The notes below the pieces were generated by a model that made no database searches, had not been told where the DNA came from, and saw nothing but the letters and a program-made list of their open reading frames with translations. Shown here in pieces: positions 6,844-13,613 of a DNA stretch of 15,791 nucleotides. The stretch's first letter is position 1. Each line of letters opens with the position of its first letter. This DNA comes from Arthrobacter sp. (GTDB taxonomy: Bacteria; Actinomycetota; Actinomycetes; Actinomycetales; Micrococcaceae): contig JAPSIT010000028.1 in NCBI GenBank assembly GCA_031178585.1, positions 3,913 through 19,703 of the forward strand, written 5' to 3'. The position numbers and the translations under genes were made by a program.

Positions 6844-7494
6844 ATGACTTTAGCCGACGCTTTCCCTGCCCCCGTTGTTCTGTGGTCCAAACCGGAGGAG
6901 GCCAGGGCCGGCAAGCCCCTGCTGGTCCTGCTGCATGGCTACGGCGCAAACGAGCAGGATCTCCTCAGCCTGGCGGACATGCTCCCCGAAGAATTCGCGG
7001 TGGCGTCCGTCCGGGCGCCCATCGCCATGGGCCCCGGCTTTGCCTGGTTCCCGCTGACCGGCAGCGTCGAATACTCTGTCGACGCCGTCAAAGCTGCGGC
7101 GGGCTACCTGCAGGACTGGATCGACACCGTCAAGGACAACCACCCCTCTGTCACCCTCCTCGGTTTCTCCATGGGGATGGCCATGGCCACCACGCTGCTG
7201 CGCAAGCGCCCCGCTGACTACGCCGCCGTCGTCGGGCTGTCAGGATTTGTTGTCAACGCCGGAGCCGACGGCGAATTCCGGGACGCGGAACTCGACGGCA
7301 CGGTGCCGTTCTTCTGGGGCCGCGACCAGCAGGATCCGGTCATCACCGAAGACAAGATCGAGTACACGATGGGCTGGGTTCGCAACCACGTGAAGCTGAC
7401 CAAGGTTCTGTACACGGGAATGTGGCATGGCATCAACGCCCAGGAAATCGGGCACGTGTCGGAGTTCCTCACCCACGAGGTGCTGAACAAGTAG
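6844..7494 (+). CDS. Small alpha/beta hydrolase, phospholipase/carboxylesterase family
   Basis: This cytosolic serine hydrolase of 216 residues has the compact length of the Abhydrolase_2 (acyl-protein thioesterase/carboxylesterase) family. It shows the oxyanion-hole motif LLHGYGANEQDL (29-40), the nucleophile Ser109 in GFSMG, the acid Asp164 in GRDQQDPV and the base His195 in MWHGIN. These lie in correct order and spacing. FAVASVRAPI and GFAWFPL are also family-typical. The ATG at 6844 is preferred because residues upstream in the open frame match nothing in the family and would overlap the divergent HTH_42 gene. It probably cleaves short acyl esters. The natural substrate is not deducible. 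It ends 22 bp before the convergent S4 gene. Confidence 0.88.
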   Translation: MTLADAFPAPVVLWSKPEEARAGKPLLVLLHGYGANEQDLLSLADMLPEEFAVASVRAPIAMGPGFAWFPLTGSVEYSVDAVKAAAGYLQDWIDTVKDNHPSVTLLGFSMGMAMATTLLRKRPADYAAVVGLSGFVVNAGADGEFRDAELDGTVPFFWGRDQQDPVITEDKIEYTMGWVRNHVKLTKVLYTGMWHGINAQEIGHVSEFLTHEVLNK

Positions 7495-7516
7495 CCCGCC
7501 TCTAAAGACCGGGGAA

Positions 7517-7750
7517 TCAGCTGCCGGCTGCGGTGATCCGGACGGTGCGGTTGTTGAGCGTGACCGTGTCGCCGTGGTGCAGCTGCCGGCCGCGGCGGTC
7601 ATCGATTTCACCGTTGACCTTGACCAGCCCGTTCTTGATCAGTTCGGTGGCCTCGACGCCGTCCTCCACCAGATTGGCGAGTTTCAGGAGCTGGCCGAGA
7701 CGGATCATCTCGTCGCGGATGGGGATGTCTTCTATTTCCGGTGTGCTCAT
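7517..7750 (-). CDS. Small S4-domain RNA-binding protein, YbcJ-like
   Basis: This 77-residue protein is essentially one S4 domain. It shows IRLGQLLKLANLVEDGVEAT (17-36), then LIKNGLVKVNGEIDDRRGRQ and a closing HHGDTVTL strand. The pattern matches the stand-alone S4 proteins of the E. coli YbcJ group (COG2501), which bind structured RNA and are linked to ribosomes; the exact role is unsettled. The ATG at 7750 is preferred over the longer frame to 7996, which runs through the divergent transporter gene. There is no ribosome binding site. CATGAT (7758-7763, minus strand) lies seven bases before the ATG, so translation may be leaderless. Confidence 0.82.
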   Translation of the reverse strand: MSTPEIEDIPIRDEMIRLGQLLKLANLVEDGVEATELIKNGLVKVNGEIDDRRGRQLHHGDTVTLNNRTVRITAAGS

Positions 7751-7781
7751 ACAAGCAATCATGCCTGACGTTAGGTAACCA
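7751..7781. promoter_or_regulatory. 31-bp divergent promoter region (S4 gene / transporter)
   Basis: Only 31 bp separate the two divergent start codons, so the promoters must overlap each other or the neighbouring coding sequence. On the minus strand CATGAT (7758-7763) could serve the S4 gene as a leaderless -10. On the plus strand, weak AGG (7773-7775) lies six bases before the transporter ATG. No confident -35 box is visible in either direction. Confidence 0.35.
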
Positions 7782-8789
7782 ATGACCCACGCACAGCGGC
7801 TGCCCCTTGCCGCGGGCCTTCCGATGGCCGTGGCCGCCGGACTCGCCATTCCCCTGCAGGGACGAATCAACGGCGCCCTCGGGGCCAGGCTAGGGGATGG
7901 GATCGCCGCAGCTGTTGTCAGCTTCAGCACGGGACTGGTGCTGATGATCCTCGTTTCCCTGGTCCTGCCGCGCGGCCGGGCCGGGCTGGCCAGCATCGTG
8001 CCTGCCGTCCGGGAGCGGAAGTTCCCGCCGTACTACGTCCTGGCCGGCGGCATCGGCGCCCTCTTTGTCTTCGCGCAGTCCTTTACCGTGGGGCTGCTGG
8101 GCGTCGCCCTGTTCACGGTGTCCACGGTCACGGGCCAGACCGTGAGCGGCCTGCTGGTGGACAGGCTCGGCCTCGGTCCCGGCGGCAAGAAGGCCGTGAC
8201 CGGTATCCGCATCATCGGCTGCGTCCTCACCATTGCCGCCGTCGCCTGGGCCGTCTCGCCGCGTTTCGGCGGCGCCCCGGGAACCGGTGCTCCGGGAACC
8301 GGTGCGCCCGGAGCGGGAGGCGAGCCCGCCCAGCTCATCCTGCCGCTGCTGCTTCCCGTCTTGGCCGGCTTCCTCATGAGCTTCCAACAAGCCATGAACG
8401 GAACGGCCACGATGCACTACGGCACCCCGATTGCCGCCACCCTGGTCAATTTCGTGGCCGGAACATGCGTGCTCTGGGTGGCCTGGCTTATCAAGGTGGC
8501 CGTGGCAGGCACAGGAAACCCGCTTCCCGGAGAATGGTGGTACTACCTTGGCGGGCCCATGGGCTGCGTGTTCATCGGACTCGGAGCCCTGCTGGTCCGC
8601 AGCCTCGGCGTGCTGGTGACCGGCCTCGGCATGATCGCCGGCCAGCTCCTCGGCTCGCTCGGCCTTGACCTGCTGGTCCCGGCCCCGGGCTCCATCGTTG
8701 CTGTTCCCACCGTGCTTGGCACGTTGCTGACCCTCGTGGCCATCGTCATCGCGACGCTCCCCTGGCCGCGGGGAGCTTTCCGCAGGTAG
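7782..8789 (+). CDS. DMT-superfamily transporter, YdcZ/DUF606 type
   Basis: This inner-membrane protein of 335 residues has about ten predicted helices arranged as two homologous halves (about 8-165 and 188-328). Each half opens with a similar helix. The first contains GLAIPLQGRINGALG with VVSFSTGLVLM; the second contains GFLMSFQQAMNGTATM with LVNFVAGTCVLW. This internal duplication of the N/Q-containing helix is the hallmark of the two-domain DUF606 (PF04657) family in the drug/metabolite transporter superfamily. The halves are joined by a Gly/Ala/Pro/Thr linker (about 165-185) encoded by a 15-bp tandem repeat. The substrate is unknown. The gene shares a 31-bp divergent promoter region with the S4 gene. 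Confidence 0.85.
   Translation: MTHAQRLPLAAGLPMAVAAGLAIPLQGRINGALGARLGDGIAAAVVSFSTGLVLMILVSLVLPRGRAGLASIVPAVRERKFPPYYVLAGGIGALFVFAQSFTVGLLGVALFTVSTVTGQTVSGLLVDRLGLGPGGKKAVTGIRIIGCVLTIAAVAWAVSPRFGGAPGTGAPGTGAPGAGGEPAQLILPLLLPVLAGFLMSFQQAMNGTATMHYGTPIAATLVNFVAGTCVLWVAWLIKVAVAGTGNPLPGEWWYYLGGPMGCVFIGLGALLVRSLGVLVTGLGMIAGQLLGSLGLDLLVPAPGSIVAVPTVLGTLLTLVAIVIATLPWPRGAFRR
8272..8316 (+). repeat. 15-bp tandem repeat in the transporter linker
   Basis: Three consecutive 15-bp units (8272, 8287, 8302) encode repeated Gly-Ala-Pro-Gly-Thr-type pentapeptides. The first two units share CCGGGAACCG exactly and the third has diverged. Each unit is in frame, so copy-number change would lengthen or shorten the interdomain loop without a frameshift. 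Confidence 0.8.
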
Positions 8790-8796
8790 CGCCCGG

Positions 8797-8802
8797 TAGT
8801 CT
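8797..8802 (+). promoter_or_regulatory. Candidate -10 box for glyS
   Basis: TAGTCT fits TANNNT and lies just after the transporter stop. Transcription from about 8809 would give a 5' leader of roughly 117 nt with two hairpins before glyS. No good -35 hexamer is seen. This and the leader account for the 136-bp gap 8790-8925. Confidence 0.4.
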
Positions 8803-8847
8803 AGGACACGCAGCTTTCCTGCACTGTTTTCCCTTCGCATTTCCCCC

Positions 8848-8905
8848 GCCCGGCAACCAGCCGGGGTTACCGGGCCAGAAACCCGCGGACCGCACCCAGC
8901 GGCCC
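8848..8905 (+). promoter_or_regulatory. Structured 5' leader of glyS, two hairpins
   Basis: The first hairpin is GCCCGG-C-AACC (8848-8858) pairing with GGTT-A-CCGGGC (8865-8875), ten pairs with one C/A mismatch around an AGCCGG loop. The second (8887-8905) pairs CCGC (8890-8893) with GCGG (8899-8902), with GG/CC beyond a mismatch. They sit 50 and 20 nt before the glyS start. They do not match a T-box (no T-box bulge sequence) or a glycine aptamer. They could modulate glyS expression or simply be stable leader structure. Confidence 0.4.
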
Positions 8906-8925
8906 TGTAGAAATTGGAGTTCCCC

Positions 8926-10311
8926 ATGGCAGCAAAATCCGTCCTCGACCAGGTCATTTCCCTTTCCAAGCGGAGGGGTTTCGTTTTTCAGGCCGGCGAG
9001 ATCTACGGAGGCTCCCGTTCAGCCTGGGACTACGGGCCACTTGGTGCCGAGCTGAAGGAGAACATCAAGCGCCAGTGGTGGCAGTCAGTGGTGCGCGGCC
9101 GTGACGACGTCGTGGGCCTGGACTCCTCGGTGATTCTGCCCCGCCAGGTCTGGGAAGCCTCCGGACACGTCGAGGTCTTTTCGGACCCGCTCGTGGAGTG
9201 CCTTTCCTGCCACAAGCGCTACCGTGCGGACCACCTCGAAGAGGAATACGAGGAAAAGAAGGGCCGTCCCGCCGAGAACGGCCTCAAGGACATCGCCTGC
9301 GCGAACTGCGGAACCCGCGGCGAATGGACCGAGCCGCAGGAGTTCTCCGGACTCCTCAAAACCTTCCTTGGTCCCGTTGCCAGCGATGAGGGCCTCCACT
9401 ACCTGCGCCCCGAAACCGCCCAGGGCATCTTTGTGAACTTCAGTAACGTGCTGACCACCTCCCGGAAGAAGCCACCGTTCGGCATCGGCCAGATCGGCAA
9501 GTCCTTCCGTAACGAGATCACGCCCGGCAACTTCATCTTCCGCACCCGTGAGTTCGAGCAGATGGAAATGGAATTCTTCGTCGAGCCGGGCACGGACGAG
9601 GAATGGCACCAGTACTGGATGAAGGAGCGCATGTCCTGGTACACGGACCTGGGCATCCGTGAAGAAAACCTGCGCTTCTTCGAGCACCCGCTGGACAAGC
9701 TCAGCCACTACTCCAAGGGCACCACGGACATCGAGTACCGCTTCGGCTTCCAGGGCTCCGAATGGGGCGAGCTCGAAGGCATCGCCAACCGCACCGACTT
9801 CGACCTCTCCACGCATGCCAAGGCCTCCGGAACGGACCTGAGCTACTTCAACCAGGCCACCAACGAGCGCTACACGCCGTATGTGATTGAACCTGCCGCC
9901 GGCCTGACCCGCTCGTTCATGGCCTTCCTCATCGACGCCTACACCGAGGATGAGGCTCCAAACGCCAAGGGCGGCGTGGACGTCCGCACCGTGCTCAAGC
10001 TCGATCCGCGCCTCGCGCCGGTCAAGGCAGCCGTGCTTCCGCTGAGCCGCAACGAGGACCTCTCCCCGAAGGCGAAGGACCTCGGCGCCCAGCTCCGCAA
10101 GAACTGGAACATCGATTTCGACGACGCCGGCGCCATCGGCCGCCGCTACCGCCGCCAAGACGAGATCGGCACCCCGTTCTGCATCACGGTTGACTTCGAC
10201 ACCCTCGAGGACCAGGCCGTCACCATCCGTGAGCGCGACACCATGAGCCAGGAACGCGTCTCCTTGGACAAGGTGGAGGGCTACCTGGCCGCGCGGCTGA
10301 TCGGCGCCTGA
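8926..10311 (+). CDS. glyS: Glycyl-tRNA synthetase, homodimeric type
   Basis: This class II aminoacyl-tRNA synthetase charges tRNA-Gly using ATP and acts in the cytosol. At 461 residues it has the length of the alpha-2 (eukaryote/actinobacteria-type) enzyme, not the alpha2-beta2 form. It opens with [20 protein letters not shown] and DYGPLG. A zinc-finger insertion has Cys92, Cys95, Cys125 and Cys128. Motif 2 is at about 193-217 ([20 protein letters not shown]), and glycine-pocket elements include RPETAQGIF. Motif 3 is [18 protein letters not shown] (318-335). The anticodon-binding domain fills about 350-461. The ATG at 8926 has GGAG six bases before it. The stop is followed two bases later by a GTG-started acetyltransferase gene, so the two are cotranscribed. 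The leader is structured. Confidence 0.97.
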   Translation: MAAKSVLDQVISLSKRRGFVFQAGEIYGGSRSAWDYGPLGAELKENIKRQWWQSVVRGRDDVVGLDSSVILPRQVWEASGHVEVFSDPLVECLSCHKRYRADHLEEEYEEKKGRPAENGLKDIACANCGTRGEWTEPQEFSGLLKTFLGPVASDEGLHYLRPETAQGIFVNFSNVLTTSRKKPPFGIGQIGKSFRNEITPGNFIFRTREFEQMEMEFFVEPGTDEEWHQYWMKERMSWYTDLGIREENLRFFEHPLDKLSHYSKGTTDIEYRFGFQGSEWGELEGIANRTDFDLSTHAKASGTDLSYFNQATNERYTPYVIEPAAGLTRSFMAFLIDAYTEDEAPNAKGGVDVRTVLKLDPRLAPVKAAVLPLSRNEDLSPKAKDLGAQLRKNWNIDFDDAGAIGRRYRRQDEIGTPFCITVDFDTLEDQAVTIRERDTMSQERVSLDKVEGYLAARLIGA

Positions 10312-10313
10312 CC

Positions 10314-11303
10314 GTGGCTATTGAATACCGCGAATGGCGTGAGGGCGATGACCTCACGCTCCTCCAGATCTGGGGGGATCCCGAAACGGTCCAGGCCGGA
10401 CAGTTCCGGGGGACCCTCGCGCCATCCAGCAACGCACCCTGGCGGCGCTGCATCGTGGCCGAGGACGTCGTTGACGGCGTCGGGATTCCGGTCGCTGCCG
10501 GTGTGGTCCATGAGGCGGCACTGCACCCTGAACGCCTTTGGGCGTACGTCGAGGTGTCGCGGGACCACCGCCGCTCCGGCATCGGTTCCACGCTGCTCAT
10601 GATGCTGCGCCGCGAGGCGGAAGGGTCGCCGTCGGGCGTTACCCGTCTGCGCTGCAAAGTTGAGCCGGGCACCCCCGGTGCCGAGTTCGCCAAGGCCGCC
10701 GGCCTCACTCCGATCCAGCACTCCCAGCTGGTAGTGGTGGAACCCGGTGCCCTCAAGCTTCCGGTCTTCGGCGACGGTTCCGAGGCAGCGGCCTCGGAGC
10801 GCATCGAGGATCTGGCCACCGGCTCGGTGGAGCTGTCCGATCTGGTGGGACGGTATTACACGTCGGTCCACACCTGGGACAGCCCGGGCGAACTGAGCAT
10901 TCCCACGGTGCAGCGACTGTTCCTGGACGACCTCAGTGGCGCCCACGGTGCCATCGTGTTGCGGGCTCCCAAGGCAAGTGCCTTTGGAGCGGCTGTGCCG
11001 GCGTCGAAGAAGGGCAAGATCCAGGCGTTCGCCATCAGTTACGCGCAGCCGGAGATGGGGCAGGGCGGGGAGCACGAGCAGTCCGGCCAGCCGTCCGATG
11101 TGTTCCTCGGCCACGAGCCCGGGCTTGACGGCGACCAGGCCCGCGCTGCTGTGCGCGACCTGCTGGCGCTGATCGCCTACCAGCACCCGGTCCTGATGGA
11201 GATGGACGATTCGATGACGGCGTTGCGTGCCGTCGTTGAGCCTCTCCTCGAGAGCGGCAAGGCCCGCCGGCAAGGCGCCGAGACGTTCATAGTCTCGGAC
11301 TAG
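10314..11303 (+). CDS. GNAT-family N-acetyltransferase with C-terminal extension
   Basis: This is a 329-residue protein. The N-terminal half (about 1-150) is a GNAT fold: an opening IEYREWREGDD strand, WAYVEVSRDHRRSGIGSTLL (76-95) with the acetyl-CoA pyrophosphate-binding R-R-S-G-I-G loop, and a following helix with REAEG. The C-terminal half (about 150-329) is longer than a single GNAT domain and may be a second, degenerate GNAT copy. I see no second acetyl-CoA loop. The start is the GTG at 10314, two bases after the glyS stop, which indicates translational coupling and one operon. The acceptor substrate is unknown. A link with glycyl-tRNA or translation is suggested only by position. It is convergent with the hydrolase gene at 11330. 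Confidence 0.8.
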   Translation: MAIEYREWREGDDLTLLQIWGDPETVQAGQFRGTLAPSSNAPWRRCIVAEDVVDGVGIPVAAGVVHEAALHPERLWAYVEVSRDHRRSGIGSTLLMMLRREAEGSPSGVTRLRCKVEPGTPGAEFAKAAGLTPIQHSQLVVVEPGALKLPVFGDGSEAAASERIEDLATGSVELSDLVGRYYTSVHTWDSPGELSIPTVQRLFLDDLSGAHGAIVLRAPKASAFGAAVPASKKGKIQAFAISYAQPEMGQGGEHEQSGQPSDVFLGHEPGLDGDQARAAVRDLLALIAYQHPVLMEMDDSMTALRAVVEPLLESGKARRQGAETFIVSD

Positions 11304-11311
11304 GCCAGCCG

Positions 11312-11337
11312 GTCACAGCAAGGCGCAAGTCACAGCA
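11312..11337. repeat. 9-bp direct repeat at a convergent gene junction
   Basis: GTCACAGCA occurs at 11312-11320 and again at 11329-11337, 17 bp apart. The second copy contains the stop codon of the minus-strand hydrolase (complement of TCA at 11330-11332). The pair occupies most of the 26-bp gap between the acetyltransferase and hydrolase genes. It may be a small tandem duplication. No terminator hairpin is obvious here. Confidence 0.5.
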
Positions 11338-12085
11338 CTGCGGGAATCTTCCGGCCGGCTGCCGGGACCAGACGGTCAAAATCGGCAGCCGGCCGCAAGC
11401 CTGCGTTCAACGCAACGCCAGTGTCTTCGCTGAAGGCCTTCAGCAGGAAGCCGGTCGCCAGGGTATGCCACAGGCGTACCCGGCGGAACATGAAGTGGCC
11501 GGAGCCGCGGAGCGCGACGTACTGAAGCGCCTCGGCGTGCGGTGCCGCCCGGCCGGCAAACCGCAGCGACGCCACCGGGCTCGTCCAGGTGTCCCGGTCG
11601 CCGTGCACGATCAGGACCTTGCGCCCGGCAAGAGGGGCGGCGGGGGTTGCGCCGTCCAGCCATGGAGCGAGCGCCACCACGGCGCGCACCTGAAGGTCGT
11701 CTGCTGCGCAAATGGCGGTCAGCCCGCCCATGGAGTGGCCCAGCAGGTACACGGGCACCCCCGGATACCGCGCCCGGATCTTTTCGAGCGCCCAGCGGGC
11801 ATCCCTGAGCGGGGACATCTCCTCACCGTTCCAGCCGCGCACCCTGTTCCGCAGGAGCCATACCTCCAAGCCCAGTTTCCGTGCCGACCGATGCAGGTGC
11901 CGGGCGAACGGCACCATCCGCGCCGGGCTAAGGTGACGGGCCTGTACGGGTTCAAACGAGTGAGAACGTCCGCCGTGGAGGACCAGTGCGACTCCGCGCG
12001 TGGTGCCTACCGGTTTCAGGACAGTCAGCACGGCTTCATCGAGGCTGCCGCCCGTACCTGAGCCCTCCGACTTCCTGCCGTTCAT
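11330..12085 (-). CDS. Alpha/beta hydrolase (serine hydrolase)
   Basis: This predicted cytosolic hydrolase of 251 residues has a complete catalytic triad: Ser118 in YLLGHSMGG (113-121), Asp165 in HGDRDTWTSP and His197 in GSGHFMF. The oxyanion region is VLHGGRSHSFEPVQ (35-48). There is no signal peptide. The closest broad grouping is the Hydrolase_4/dienelactone-like alpha/beta hydrolases. The substrate is not predictable. The ATG at 12085 has no ribosome binding site. TAGTGT (12092-12097, minus strand) lies exactly six bases before it, so the mRNA is probably leaderless. It is transcribed divergently from the YibE/F gene through a 36-bp shared promoter region and converges on the acetyltransferase. 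Confidence 0.85.
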   Translation of the reverse strand: MNGRKSEGSGTGGSLDEAVLTVLKPVGTTRGVALVLHGGRSHSFEPVQARHLSPARMVPFARHLHRSARKLGLEVWLLRNRVRGWNGEEMSPLRDARWALEKIRARYPGVPVYLLGHSMGGLTAICAADDLQVRAVVALAPWLDGATPAAPLAGRKVLIVHGDRDTWTSPVASLRFAGRAAPHAEALQYVALRGSGHFMFRRVRLWHTLATGFLLKAFSEDTGVALNAGLRPAADFDRLVPAAGRKIPAVL

Positions 12086-12115
12086 TTATCAACACTAAGC
12101 TGACCGCCGTAGAGT
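12086..12115 (+). promoter_or_regulatory. Promoter of the leader ORF and YibE/F gene
   Basis: TTATCA (12086-12091) and TAGAGT (12110-12115) are separated by 18 bp. The -10 fits TANNNT and is followed by six bases, then an ATG at 12122. Transcription is therefore expected to begin at or beside that ATG. This overlaps the hydrolase promoter almost completely, so the two polymerases could not both be bound. Confidence 0.5.
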
Positions 12116-12119
12116 TCAA
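12092..12119 (-). promoter_or_regulatory. Promoter of the minus-strand hydrolase, leaderless
   Basis: On the minus strand TTGAAC (12114-12119) and TAGTGT (12092-12097) are separated by 16 bp, and the -10 box is followed by six bases and the ATG at 12085. The -10 fits TANNNT, and the -35 matches four of six TTGACA positions. It overlaps the rightward promoter on the other strand. Confidence 0.5.
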
Positions 12120-12121
12120 GT

Positions 12122-12139
12122 ATGAGGTTTTGCTGCTGA
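12122..12139 (+). CDS. Five-codon cysteine leader ORF (Met-Arg-Phe-Cys-Cys)
   Basis: ATG AGG TTT TGC TGC TGA encodes Met-Arg-Phe-Cys-Cys. The ATG lies six bases after the TAGAGT -10 box, where a leaderless transcript would begin. The stop (12137-12139) overlaps the next ATG (12139) as TGATG, so the genes should be translationally coupled. Leaderless short ORFs with consecutive cysteine codons are known cysteine-responsive attenuators in mycobacteria. This ORF is far too short to be significant by coding statistics, so the call rests on promoter spacing, overlap and the tandem Cys codons at its end. Confidence 0.4.
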   Translation: MRFCC

Positions 12140-13560
12140 TGGGTTCCGGTCACTCCCACGGTCACACCGGTCATTCGGATCCTACGCCAGAGGCGATGGC
12201 TGCCCGCCGGAAGGCTAACCGGATCCTGGCCGCCGTGCTGATTCCACTGACCCTGCTGACGCTGGCCGCCATGGCGGCGCTCTGGCCGTCCGGCAGCAAG
12301 GAAGGCCTCACCCTCGCCAACCCCTACAATGCTGCCCCCGGCGTGACCTTTGACACGGGCAAGATCCAGCGGGTGGTCACCGAAAGCTGCACGCCGGCCA
12401 GCCAGGTGCCGCAGCCGGGGACGCAGGGAACCCAGCCGGAAGCACAGGCCGACCCCGGTTCACAGTGCACGTTTGCTTTCACCGAGCCGGACAAGGGCGG
12501 CAACCCCGTCAAAGTGGTGATCAACCCAGACGTCGCGAGGTCGCACGGCGTGGACGTGGGGGACAGCATCCGCTACCTCAACCTCACGAACGCCCAGGGT
12601 GCTGCGGCGGCGGGTCCCAACGGGCCGGCGTCCAACGGCGCCCCCACCTACATCTTTGTGGACTTCGTCCGGACCATGCCCATCATCCTGCTGGCCGTGC
12701 TGTACGCCCTGGTGGTGGTGGCCGTGGCGCGCTGGCGCGGGCTGCGCGCCCTGATCGGCCTTGTCGGCGCGTATTTCGTGCTGGTCAGTTTCATGCTCCC
12801 CGGTCTGGTGGAAGGAAAGCCGCCGCTGCTGCTGGCACTGGTCGGCTCCACCGTGATCATGGTCGGGGTGCTGTACTTCGCCCACGGCTTCTCGGCCCGG
12901 ACCTCGACGGCGCTGCTCGGCACCATCTTCGGCCTCGGTATCACAGCGCTGCTGGCAGCATGGGCCACCGACACCGCCAACCTCGCCGGGGTCGGGAGCC
13001 ACGACGCCTCCACCCTGACGAACATCTCGGACAACATCTCCATCTCAGGCATCATCCTGTGCGGCCTCATCATTTCCGGGCTGGGCGTGCTCAACGACGT
13101 CACCATTACACAATCGTCCGCGGTGTGGGAGCTCTACGAACTGGCCCCGGGGACCAGCGCCCGCAAGCTGTTCACCTCAGCCATGCGAATCGGCCGGGAC
13201 CACATCGCCTCCACGGTGTACACGATCGCCTTCGCCTATGCGGGCGCGGCGCTGCCCATCCTGATCATCGTGATGCTCTACGACCGCCCGCTGGGGGAGG
13301 CGCTCACCAGCGCCGAACTGTCCGAGGAAGTCATCCGCACGCTGGTCGGCTCCATCGGCCTCGTGCTCGCGATCCCCGTTACCACGCTGATCGCGGTTCT
13401 GGTGGTCAAGGCCACCGGCATCCGCACCGGCGGGCCGGCTGCGGTAACGCCCGACGACGTCGATGACACCGGTGCGCTCGCTGCGGCAGCCGCCGTGGCC
13501 GGCCGGGCGACTTCACTGCCTGAAACCCGCCGGGGGAGGCGGGCTGCCCAGCGCGAGTGA
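12139..13560 (+). CDS. YibE/F-family multipass membrane protein with His-rich N-terminus
   Basis: This 473-residue integral membrane protein has eight predicted helices at about 28-49, 178-197, 203-221, 229-247, 259-275, 302-322, 355-381 and 401-425. Between helices 1 and 2 lies a non-membrane domain (about 50-175) with two cysteines (84, 110). The membrane core, including DFVRTMPIILLAVLYALVVV, SDNISISG and GLGVLNDVTITQSSAVWEL, identifies the YibE/F family, whose transport role and substrate are not established. The N-terminus carries four His in HSHGHTGH (5-12), similar to metal-binding tails of cation exporters, which hints at metal binding. The C-terminal tail is Ala-rich and basic. The ATG at 12139 is preferred over TTG 12130; GAGG lies 11 bases upstream inside the leader ORF. 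dusB follows after 53 bp. Confidence 0.85.
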   Translation: MGSGHSHGHTGHSDPTPEAMAARRKANRILAAVLIPLTLLTLAAMAALWPSGSKEGLTLANPYNAAPGVTFDTGKIQRVVTESCTPASQVPQPGTQGTQPEAQADPGSQCTFAFTEPDKGGNPVKVVINPDVARSHGVDVGDSIRYLNLTNAQGAAAAGPNGPASNGAPTYIFVDFVRTMPIILLAVLYALVVVAVARWRGLRALIGLVGAYFVLVSFMLPGLVEGKPPLLLALVGSTVIMVGVLYFAHGFSARTSTALLGTIFGLGITALLAAWATDTANLAGVGSHDASTLTNISDNISISGIILCGLIISGLGVLNDVTITQSSAVWELYELAPGTSARKLFTSAMRIGRDHIASTVYTIAFAYAGAALPILIIVMLYDRPLGEALTSAELSEEVIRTLVGSIGLVLAIPVTTLIAVLVVKATGIRTGGPAAVTPDDVDDTGALAAAAAVAGRATSLPETRRGRRAAQRE

Positions 13561-13601
13561 GTGCCGCCGTCGGGCATTCTGCCCGATTTGCCCGCCTTTG
13601 A

Positions 13602-13607
13602 GACAAT
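13602..13607 (+). promoter_or_regulatory. Candidate -10 box for a leaderless dusB transcript
   Basis: GACAAT is followed by six bases (GGACGG) and the dusB GTG at 13614. The spacing is the same as at 6832-6844 and 12110-12122. There is no ribosome binding site at normal distance and no clear -35. Confidence 0.4.
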
Positions 13608-13613
13608 GGACGG

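Noticed and set aside
8848..8875. Possible SAM riboswitch before glyS, because of CCGGCAACC
   Set aside because: Only this short string and its local hairpin match. The other conserved SAM aptamer blocks and junction are missing, and glyS is not a SAM-pathway gene.
8790..8925. T-box leader for glyS
   Set aside because: There is no T-box bulge sequence, specifier loop or antiterminator pair, and the leader is too short.
11986..12138. Longer YibE/F start at 11986
   Set aside because: It would overlap the divergent hydrolase gene by 100 bp, and the added sequence is basic, Cys/Pro-rich and shadow-like. The promoter signals lie downstream of it.
12465..13466. A 333-residue plus-strand frame inside the YibE/F gene
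   Set aside because: It is Arg/His/Gly-rich out-of-frame translation with no recognisable domain, whereas the overlapping frame has clear membrane helices and family motifs.
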